Origin: Paulinella micropora
Lineage: Eukaryota; Cercozoa; Imbricatea; Euglyphida; Paulinellidae
Direction: 5' to 3'
NCBI GenBank assembly: GCA_019918135.1
Contig: WBZZ01003114.1
Location: forward strand, 1 to 64,000
DNA: 64,000 nucleotides
The notes beneath the pieces are model-generated. The model was not told where the DNA came from. It saw only the letters and a list, made by a program, of their open reading frames with translations, and searched no databases. Both the position numbers and the translations under genes were made by a program. Shown here in pieces: positions 51,782 to 60,642 of the stretch (within the stretch, counting starts at the first letter, position 1; each line of letters opens with the position of its first letter).

Positions 51782-53384
51782 CTATCTGCACTGAAAGTCG
51801 CAACCAGGGCGCGCTCTTCCGAAAGTCTCAATTGCCTCTCTACTTATTTTTTGAGATCTCCAGATATATAGTTTCTGTAATTTTTCCATTTGCAGAAAGT
51901 GCCCAAACACGTCGTCATCAAGCCCGGAACAATTAGTAAAACTTAGGTCTCGCAGGTTTGGTAAGGCTCTCAAATGCACGATAGATAAAGAAGCCAGATT
52001 TGCACAGCCCTTTACGCACAGTTGCTGCAGCTCTGGCACGCGCAACAAGTGCCTGAGTTTCTCTCCGTCGAATCGTGGGCCGCCTGTGAAGCTCAATCTC
52101 TGCAAATGGCTCGGCAGATGAGCAAGTTCATCGCCAGTCAATTTAGAGAGGTCCAGCGAAAGGTCTTGTAGCGCGCCAAGCCCAGACAAATACTTGAACT
52201 CGTCGATCGCACAGCCGAATAGACGCAGCTTTTGCAGGCAGCCTCCGAGGCCACAGAACTGTTGTAACCCGACAGAGGTAATGCGGTGACAGGAGCCCAG
52301 ATCTAGGTCTCGCAACCGTTTCAGTCGTGCCACATCGGCGAGCCCCGCGTCAGTTATGTTTTCGTTGCCCGAAAGATCTAGGACCCGCAGGTCTTGCAGG
52401 TCGGAGAGATGCCGCAGCGCGTCATTGTTAACGTGGCAATTAGAGACGATGAGCTCCTGCAGCTTGATCATGTCCTTGACAAACTGGAGATCAGGTACAG
52501 GCAAACAAGCTAAGTTAAGATATTTAAGCTTATGCAGGCGTGAAAGCCGCGTTAGCCCTGCTATGCGAAGGTCGACGCAGGCATACAAAGACAAATACTC
52601 GAGATAGCGAAGGCTGGACAAGTTCCCCAGGGCAGAGTCAGTGAGCCCTTCGCAGCGATTTAAATTTAGACACCGCAGTTCTTTTAGTGTCGCAATCCAG
52701 CTCCAAGATCACTCACTGGGGACGCAGCTGTAGGACAGGTCGAGCTGTCGCAGATCGGTCATCTCTTGCAAGACACTGCAAAGATTGGCGCTCAACGCTT
52801 CATCTTGCCTAAAGCTCAAAACCAATGTGTGTGGCTTTTTGTCTTTTCGGTACGGAATGAGTGCTTCCTCGGTAGCGATATGGCAGTTGCTCAGCCAGCT
52901 CTTGCACGGAATCAACGCGGGTACGTCATTGACATCAGTAAGCGGGGTTATGTCGTAAATGTTGCCCAAGCCCTGCAAGCCGTTGATATTTGCGGCCTCT
53001 TTTAGGTCCTGGTCTGTGACTATGTCAATCAGGATAGTTTGTACGGTAGTCTTATTCTCTTTGATAGTTCGCAGGATCGGGGCGGTCTCGTTCCCGTCGA
53101 TAGCCAGGCAAGTGATCTCTTTCCAATCCTTCCATCGAGCCGTGGGGACCTGCGCACGGTCCGAACGCATTCGTAGCGCAGGAAACGACACGGGGCAACC
53201 GTTATTTCTGACGTCCTTGCAGACAAAAAACCAGACCGCGAACAACCACGACGGATTATCCGACCAGGGCACAGACCAGCTCCCAGACGTCGACGGGCAG
53301 GCTCAGAAGAGCGGGCCGGCTCCGAAGAGCGGTCTGCACTGGCGGACTGTCGAGCCTGATGCGTTTGGGCGGCGGCGTGGACAT
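51782..53384 (-). CDS. F-box / leucine-rich repeat protein 1
   Basis: ATG at 53384 opens M-S-T-P-P-P-K-R-I-R-L-D, then an F-box (L-P-V-D-V-W-E-L-V-C-A-L-V, continuing W-L-F-A-V-W-F-F-V-C-K-D-V-R-N after a one-base phase change near 53265). At least twelve ~25-residue LRRs follow (L-R-V-L-D-L-S-G-N-E-N-I-T-D-A-G-L-A-D-V), to the stop at 51782. An in-frame TGA at 52709-52711 interrupts one repeat without changing LRR spacing. F-box/LRR proteins are substrate receptors of SCF ubiquitin ligases; that role is inferred from domain order. It converges on the small cysteine-rich gene. Confidence 0.72.
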
Positions 53385-53789
53385 CGCTTTGTCTGCAGTT
53401 CCCCTCTCCCCTTACCTTTTTTTTCTTTTCTTTTCTTTTTTGTTTTTTTCCTTGATGTCTCCTTTCTTTTAATGTCTTTCGATTTCGGAGGTGGCCATTC
53501 CTTTTGTCTTGACGTTGCCACAAAAGTTTTGGATTGGTTGTGAGGGGTGCGGGGGGTGGGGGGAAGGAAAGCAAAAGTACATTCCTTTTCACGCAGCTGC
53601 CGCCACAGGTGAGGTACCCCCCCCCCCCAACCGCTAAAAATAAGGTCCGGGGAGAGGGCCAGTGCTGACATTTCTTTTTTTTGGTGTGTGTATGTTTGCC
53701 GGGACCAACAGTTTGGGGAGGGAGGGGTGGTGGGGAGGGAGGACGGGAAGGACCGCAAGCAGCTACGAATGAGCACCCTAAAAACTTGC

Positions 53790-55124
53790 AAGGGACTCTT
53801 TTTTGCAAGAGTTGCAAGTCCCTGTTATTTTGCTGATCGAGCGGCGTCCCGCTGAGGCTCAGGCTCGACAGCGCGGGGCTGTCCGCTAGCGCACACAAGT
53901 TCGCGACGCCCGCCACGTTCTCTAGCGTCAGCTCGCGCAGGCGCGGCGTCGGGCCCATGGCCCACAGGTCGAGCTCAGCTGTACAGTCGGTGATCGTTAA
54001 CGTCTGCAGCCTGGGCGCGCTGCCGAAACGCAGCCCGCGCAGACAAAGACAGTCGGACAGCACGACGTCCTCGGCCATAGCCGCAATGTGGTCCAGCTCC
54101 TGCAAGAACAACGCCTTGGTGAAAGTCAGCGCGCGCAGGTTGGGTAAGCAGCCGAAAAGGCGTGAGGAGCGCAGCGCCGCGTTGCAGAGTGTCAGGCTCT
54201 CAACCCGCAGCCTGACGCTAATGTCTGCGCACGAGTAGTCCAGCATACCGTAAGTGTCGTGCCAGGCCAGGCTCCGTAGCTCGGGCAAACGCGCTAGGCA
54301 GGCCAGCAGGTCCGCCACGTCCCGCGCCTCGACCGCAGAGTACTCGAGGCACAATTCTTGCAGGTGCCTCAGGCGCCGCAGCACGGGCACGGCGGTCCGG
54401 CACACGGCACGTGCCGTGGGGAACCGCAGGCTCCTGAGCTCCGAGAGTTCCACCAGGCCCTCCGGACAGCGGTGCCCCCGGTAGTCGGGCAGCGACAACG
54501 CGCGCAGGCGGGGCAGCAGCCGCAGCAGCGCGTCGACCCCGTCGCGTTGCTGGTACGAGTCCGACAGGTCGAGCTCCGTCAGCGCGGGGAGCTGCACGAG
54601 CCAGTCCAGGGCGGGCAGCTAGCCACACCTAAAGAAGCGAGCCCGGCGCAACCGGACCAACGCGGCTAGCGGCGATAGCACGGCCTCCGCGAAGGCCCGG
54701 CAGTACTCGAACGACAGCTGCTCCAAACTCGTGAGGCCGGCCAGGGCCCGAATGTCGTCGGCGCACGCCTCTTTCCTCCATGACACCAGCCGCAGCGAGC
54801 GAACGCCATGCAGGCAGTCGGCGCACTCCGCAAGTGTCCCCGAACCCTCGAACGCCGCGGTGTCCACCACCGCCTCGGTAATCGAAGAGCCGCGCGCGCG
54901 CAGCGCGAGCAACGCCGCTTTAGGTGGAAGGCAGGGCAGCACCAGCTCCGTGGGCCACCAACGGTCGGAGCCCCAGAGCCCGCCGCGGCACACTCGTGAC
55001 AACAGCAATTCCAGGTGCGGCAGAAAGGCAAGGAGCAGCCGGACCACGTCTGCTGGTAGCTGTTGCTGGCTGGGCGAAAGCGCTCTTTTTTACGCTTTCT
55101 GCCCGAGCACCGCGGGCCGTTCAT
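53790..55124 (-). CDS. F-box / leucine-rich repeat protein 2
   Basis: From ATG 55124 a basic leader (G-R-K-R-K-K-E-R-F) leads, after a one-base phase change, into an F-box (Q-Q-L-P-A-D-V-V-R-L-L-L-A-F-L-P-H-L-E-L-L-L-S-R-V-C-R). About a dozen LRRs follow (L-T-E-L-D-L-S-D-S-Y, L-R-E-L-T-L-E-N-V-A-G-V). A TAG at 54619-54621 lies in frame between repeats, and flanking repeats keep their ~23-residue spacing across it. The 3' end is uncertain: LRRs stop near 53820 but the frame stays open into the spacer. A pyrimidine tract and CAG at ~55160 suggest an upstream non-coding exon. Confidence 0.68.
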
Positions 55125-55159
55125 CTATCTACCAGGCTTGCTTGGGTTGGTGTGGGCTG

Positions 55160-55161
55160 AG

Positions 55162-55204
<43 letters not shown>

Positions 55205-55210
55205 AAGAGA
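55160..55210. repeat. (GA)n microsatellite at a 3' splice site
   Basis: On the minus strand this reads as a CT tract ending TTTCTTTCTCAG directly before the first coding exon of F-box/LRR gene 2. Confidence 0.7.
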
Positions 55211-55276
55211 GAGAAAAGCAAGCATAGAAAAAAAAAGAAAAAGGGACGAGCGGAATAAAAGAGGTACTAGGAAAAG

Positions 55277-55342
55277 ACGCGGGGGGGGGGGCCGGGGGGT
55301 AGAGATCGAACCTCAACCCCCCCCCCCGGCCCCCCCGCCTGC
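55277..55342. repeat. G-run/C-run palindrome in a divergent promoter
   Basis: A G run, CC and G run are followed 17 bases later by a C run, GG and C run, which are reverse complements. The strand could form a hairpin or G-quadruplex. It lies between divergent F-box/LRR genes 2 and 3. Confidence 0.7.
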
Positions 55343-55754
55343 CCCTAAATTGCACCATACCCTCCCCTTTTTCTTCCCAATGCATTAAAAAATGTTTGCT
55401 AGGCTTTTTGTTTCTTTCTTGGAGTCTCTTTCGGTAGTGCTAGCGTTTAAACAAGAGAAATTAGGAGAATTGTGTAAGATTTTTTCAAGGCAGCACTGCT
55501 ATGTGTGACAAGAGCTCAACAGCCGGCCCCCCGGCCGCCAAAATGTGCCGTACCGGCGCATCAGAGACCATAAAGTACAATTCTCTCGGTTCCCTCCCCC
55601 CCTCCCTCCCCTTTGTCCGTGCTTTTTCGTGCCTGATTATTTCTGTTCTTTATTTTTGTTTGGGTTGGCGCTTGCTCGGTCATGCTGAAATGTCTTATGC
55701 CACAGCCAAGCCACAGCAGCGCGCAGCGAACCCCCACAGGTTTAGTTGCTAATT

Positions 55755-55755
55755 T

Positions 55756-55787
<32 letters not shown>
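55755..55787. repeat. (GTT)n microsatellite in an intron
   Basis: About ten GTT units lie between the probable first exon of F-box/LRR gene 3 and its F-box exon. Confidence 0.85.
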
Positions 55788-55788
<1 letters not shown>

Positions 55789-55830
55789 GCTGGCTTTTCT
55801 TTTTACCTGTCGCCCTTGCCTTCCTGCTAG

Positions 55831-57185
55831 GCGTGGCTAGAGATGCTGCCGGCTGATATATGGCCCTGCGTGCTCAGCCGCCTCAAGCTTCCAGACGTTC
55901 TGTGCGTGGCCTCTGCCTCTAAGTATCTGCGCAGGTTGTTTCTTACAAACAGCGACGTCTGGTCCAGCTTAGAATTCACAAAGAGTTTGAATCTGTTTAA
56001 CGAAGGCTGCAAGATCATGCTCCAGCGTTGGAGGCCAGTGTGGGCAAAAGAGAAAGTGACGTTCTTTTCCTGCCACTTAGAAAGTCCAGAACATGATGTC
56101 AAGTTGCTGGCGGGCTACACTTTGAGCAACTCGATCTCGCACGCCTAGAGCTTTCGAAAGAGGACATGGTTCGGGTAGACCTAAGCGGCGTGCGCGCCGA
56201 CTTGTTGATCATTGATCATGGACAGCTGAATCTTATAAACTGGCCCACTCAAGTTAGGGCACTGCACTTTCAAGGCGACACAGTCAGCGCCTACCGGTAC
56301 TTGCGACAAGACAGGACAGAGCTACTTTGCCTACCGGAGCTGCGCGACCTGAGCGTCTCCTTCGAGCGCCTGAGGAGAGACCGACGCGACCCAGCATTCG
56401 ACCAGAAATTGCGCTCCAAACTAGCCAGTAACCTGGCCAACATGCAGCCCACGTTGAAAAAGCTGTCACTCCATGGCTGCCGTCTAGGCGCAGCTTCGTT
56501 GGAGCTTGTGCTGCGAGCGCTGACTGCTCTGGAAGAGCTCGGCCTAACAGAAGACTCCCACCGCGGCCACGACCTGAGCAGTCACGACCTCAAGGACTGC
56601 CCCAGTCTACGGAAACTAAGACTGCGAGCTCTGAGGCTACAGGGGTTCCCGCACATCAACTTCGATGTGCTCCAACACCTGAACCGCGAGCATCTGCGAC
56701 TACTGCACCTTGACTATTGCCTGCGCGGCGAAGAGCGGGGTGATGTCACGCTCCTGGGTGACGCCCCCCAGCTCAGGCAGCTAAGAGTGCGAGATCCGAG
56801 ATGCGGGTCCCTTCTTGATCATCTCCCTACTGGCCTCAAGTTACGAGTGCTGGCGCTAGACAGCCTCTGGTCAGGAAGTGAAGTCGGGCTACAGGTACTG
56901 GCCGATTTACGCTGGAACAACTTGCAGCTACTGTCGCTGATTGGAAGAGATAACGACGTAATTGCCGGCTTGCAGCAACCAGAGCTGCTGCTCCAGCTAC
57001 CTAAACTGCAAACCCTGCTCTTAGACCACCAGGTCACTAGCGAAGAAACATGGAGTACACTAACGTCATGGTTGCAACGAAATCTACACCCAAGGTTAAC
57101 AAGCGCTGGCCTGGTAGATGAATTTAGAGAACAAGTTTGCGACTCGTACTTGGAAAGATCGGCGTCACAGCTGCTTGGAGACTGA
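55831..57185 (+). CDS. F-box / leucine-rich repeat protein 3
   Basis: The exon begins after a TGCTAG acceptor at 55830. Its F-box reads M-L-P-A-D-I-W-P-C-V-L-S-R-L-K-L-P-D-V-L-C-V-A-S-A-S-K-Y-L-R (55843 on). LRR-type repeats follow to the TGA at 57183 (L-R-Q-L-R-V-R-D-P, L-T-A-L-E-E-L-G-L-T). One base seems missing near 56100-56130, since H-F-E-Q-L-D-L-A-R-L-E-L continues in another phase. An upstream exon probably lies at 55501-55739 (M-C-D-K-S-S... or M-S-Y-A-T-A-K-P-Q-Q), with a GTTTAG donor after CCCACAG. Likely an SCF receptor like its two neighbours. Confidence 0.7.
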
Positions 57186-57960
57186 CATTGAAAACCAAAA
57201 GGAACCGAAACAACAAAAAACAAAAGCAAATTTAGCATAAATAAATTATTAATTTACCTTTAATTTAAAAAAAAAAAAGTTGTACAACTACGGCGCGACT
57301 TTCTTGTCTTCAGGACAGCCCACAAAGGGGGTCAGGGTCTTTCATTTTTCAAAGAATTGTTTCTAAACTTGTTGGTAGCGTAAGGGATTTACGGAGGGAA
57401 GGGGGGGGGGGGCGGTCTTCTCGATACGCACACATTTCTTTTTCGCTTGTCGGGATATTTTTCACAGCTCTGAACGGGTGCTGAATTAATTTTCTGGCGA
57501 CCAACCAAAAAAAGAGAAAAAAAAAGGAGAGGACTGGGGGAGGATATGGAAGCATGGGGAGGGGGGGAAAAGGTGTCAGCAGCTAACTAAAAACCGGACG
57601 GAGGTTGGACGTGCAGAAGGGGGGGGGCCACACGACCAGAGAAAAAAAAGTCATAAAAAAAAACAGAAGGCTGCCTTTCTCTCTCTCTATATATATATGT
57701 ATATATCCCAAAATCTCGTTTTCTTTTTCTTGGGCGCCGGCCCCCCCCCCTTGCCATTTTGGCAAATTTGGGCAGGTATTTTTTCCCTTTCTTTTTTTTT
57801 TGCTGTGGGTTTAGAGAAGGAAAGGGGGGGGCCGGCGCAAAAAAAAAGAACTCGGCCCCCCCCCCTACCCCCTCTTTTGACAATATATTTCCCGTAAAGG
57901 ACACAGCCAGAATTCGTTATCATTTGATCTTTTCTTTTCTGACGTTCTAAATCCTCAAAG
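57186..57960. promoter_or_regulatory. Spacer before the DUF1152-like gene
   Basis: No gene is seen. It holds several G and C runs, a (TA)n patch at ~57687, and nested palindromes at 57734-57838. Confidence 0.5.
57734..57838. repeat. GCGCCGG-C-run / G-run-CCGGCGC palindrome
   Basis: GCGCCGGCCCCCCCC (57734-57748) is the reverse complement of GGGGGGGGCCGGCGC (57824-57838), 75 bases apart. Inside lies a small perfect hairpin TTGCCA-TTT-TGGCAA (57751-57765). Confidence 0.75.
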
Positions 57961-59300
57961 ATGGAGGACGCCAGAAAATGCGCTGACGTGGATTGCCACA
58001 GTCCAGTGATCAAAACAATAGTGCTTGTCGGTGCCGGTGGCGGCGGGGATTTCCAGGGCGTGCTTGCACTTGCGATTGCCGCCTACGATGTCTACGTCAC
58101 TGGCAAGAAAAAAAGCTCTTGTACAACCCCCGGGAAAACGCAAGTATTACCCCGTGACCGCTGGCTATTTCTGGGATGACTACAAGAACGCCATGCTGAA
58201 CAAGGTTGATGCTAAAGGTAGAAAGCCTAGCACATCACGGCCTTCGCTGACACTCGACGAAGCAAAAGAGTGGTTCCGCGCCCTGAATATAAATACAGAC
58301 GTGCTGCAGAGCGGGGATGCGTTCAAGGTCCCCGGAGTCGACTTGGATGCCTTTACAGAGGGCTTAGACGAAAATTTATTGAACAAGCTAACACCCAACA
58401 CAAGCGACGACAAGCTATCGACAAGCCAACGATTCAAGCTACCATTGGAAGGCGCGGATTACGTCTACTTTTCCTTGCGGCAGAGAGCTTCGCCTTCAAG
58501 GAATTTCGAGATGAATATGCAAAAGATGAATATGCAAAATATCACGAAATCATCGCGGATCCGCACATGACCCCTACAACCAAGAAGGGCAACGATGAGA
58601 TGACAGAAGCGATGGCCAAATTCCTCCGCGAGAGCTTTAAGGGCGACTTTGAGGTGCGCGTGCTCGACGTCGGCGGTGACATTATGAGCCCTGACAGAGA
58701 TGAAATGTGAGCGTGCGCAACATGCTGCTAAAACTGCTCGAGAGTGGGGAGATAAAGGGCTTCAAGCGCCTGCAGATCCACTTTGCGGGCGCGGGTGTGG
58801 ACTCGCACACGACCTCTGCAAATGTCATGGAGAACATGAACAAGTGGGCCAAAGTCAGTGGTGCAACCGTGAACACGGATGACGGTCTCGGGGAGTCGTT
58901 CTGTCAGGTCCTACAGGATGCAAAGTTTGCCCGTAACGTGCGCGAGGAAGGGCGCGCGAACGGCAACTGCATGGAAGCTCGCAGAATTTACAAAAGGCTG
59001 CAGAAGCCTGGTGCAGATTTTGAGGCACTAAAAAACAAATATTAAAAAAATTATCTGCTAAAACGCGAGGATGTGAAACGCGACGCTAACAAGGGGACAG
59101 TTATCATCGCTGAATTCAAAGCGGCTGATGACTTGAGCAAGGTCACAGAGTTGTTCGAGAGACTGGCCGCGTATTACGTGATTAAGGTCACTGTGAAGAA
59201 GGAGCGCGTACCAGAAGCGGTGCCACAGGAAACGCCTGCTGCACCGGAAACTGCTGCTTCAGTTTCGCTGATAGTTTCGTCTCAATCTGACAATCAATAG
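57961..59300 (+). CDS. DUF1152-like nucleotide-binding-fold protein
   Basis: The ATG at 57961 leads to K-T-I-V-L-V-G-A-G-G-G-G-D-F-Q-G-V-L-A-L-A, a glycine-rich loop after a hydrophobic strand as in DUF1152 proteins. Downstream V-R-V-L-D-V-G-G-D-I-M (~58655) matches that family's second conserved stretch. The distal part is helical and ends with an A/P-rich tail. Phase changes lie near an A7 run at ~58108, near 58490 and at ~58707. An in-frame TAA lies at 59043 in an A-rich stretch. Family function is not established. Length (~440 codons) slightly exceeds typical members. Confidence 0.55.
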
Positions 59301-59844
59301 ACGGCAGGCCCCAGAGCAAAAGGAAGGGGAGGGAAAGGGCGGGGAAATCAACGACAAACAAAAAATTTCAAAATATTAAAAAAAAATACTTTCACTTGTA
59401 CGTTGCTCAGGCTGCAAATTATATATACAAAAAAGAGAGGGGGTCTTTTCCCAGAAAAAAAGTAAGGGCGTGGGGGGGGGGGGGCGGGAAGTTGTGTGGA
59501 CGCAAAGGAGGGGAAAAGAAGAAAACAAAGGCGGGGGGGGGGGTGTGGGAGTGGTGAGAGAGAGAGACGTCAAGGAGAAGTGGTGCGGGGTCTGTCTCTC
59601 TTCGTTTGCTTCCGCGCCCTTTACCCTCCCCCCACCCCCGGCGGGCGCAAGAAAGTAGGCCCCTTTTGTGTCGAGACTTTTCTTTTTTTTTCTTCTTTTT
59701 TTTGTTTTTTTCTTTTGCTATTTGCAAACAAAAAACAAAGAGAGGACGGACAGAGAGCACAAAAAAAAAAGAACAGCGTCCAAAAAAAAGAAGGACACCA
59801 CAACCACAACAGAAAGAAAAAGCCCTTACAGCTTCAGCGCGCAA
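59301..59844. promoter_or_regulatory. Spacer with G runs before the GT32-like gene
   Basis: No gene is seen. It contains G runs at ~59472 and ~59532, T-rich and A-rich tracts at 59685-59790, and ends at the ATG of the next gene. Confidence 0.5.
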
Positions 59845-60642
59845 ATGGCCTGGAGTTGGATGCTAGCTGCCTGTGTGGGGCTGGCGAGCGCGCTGGATCC
59901 GTGCTGGGCCAGGCTGCAGACAGTCGCGCAGCCGTGCAACGCCAGCGACTGCCTGCACCAGGTGCTCGCGCCCGCCTCGCTGGGCGGCGAGCTGCTCGCC
60001 ACGTACTGAAGCAGGAGCCTGCTCTGGTCGCGCGCGACCGGCGCGAGGCACGTGCTGTGGCTGCGGGAGCAAATGGACTGCATCGCCAGGCTGTACTTTC
60101 CCGAGGTGTGGGAAGCGTACGAACGTCTGCCCCCACCCGCCCAACGCGCGGCCGCAGGTTTGATGCTGCTGCACAAGTACGCCGGCATGTACGCGGACCT
60201 GTCGTTGGCCCCGCCGAGAACGGCGCCGCAGTTGTCCGGGGCGGACTGCTTTTACTTGCCGGGCGAGATGGCGTTCGCGGCGTCCGCCCGCGGCGCGTCG
60301 GTCCCGTACTTCGTGCTGCCGAACATGCTGTCGGGCCCGGCGGTGGTGTGGAACGTGACGACGACCACACGCTGGAGCCTGCGCGAAACGCTGGTGTCGG
60401 CCGGTGGCGGCGACCTGGCCGTGAACGGCACGTTCCGGGCCGACGTGCTGGGCAAGACCGAGCTTGTGCGTGTGCTGGACCCCGCCGACTTCGAGCTCGC
60501 GCCGTTCCTCGAAAGCCGCGCGCTGGAGGACGAACGCTACCGGCCGCGGCTGCTGTGGCGGCTCTACGGCAGCTGGCTGGTGGCGGCGGCGGCAGTCACT
60601 GGCGTCGCGGCAATTTCCGTTGCGGAATTATATAAGAGTTGA
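59845..60642 (+). CDS. GT32-like glycosyltransferase domain
   Basis: The ATG at 59845 opens a signal peptide (M-A-W-S-W-M-L-A-A-C-V-G-L-A-S-A). The domain core R-A-A-A-G-L-M-L-L-H-K-Y-A-G-M-Y-A-D-L-S-L aligns with the GT32 pattern R-x-x-x-L-x-x-x-G-G-I-Y-x-D-x-D, but the second Asp of the DXD motif is Ser. GT32 enzymes transfer sugars in the Golgi; loss of this metal ligand raises the possibility of an inactive or altered enzyme. A TGA at 60007-60009 lies in frame between signal peptide and core. After ~60630 coding continues in another phase into the next region, so both may be one gene. Confidence 0.6.
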
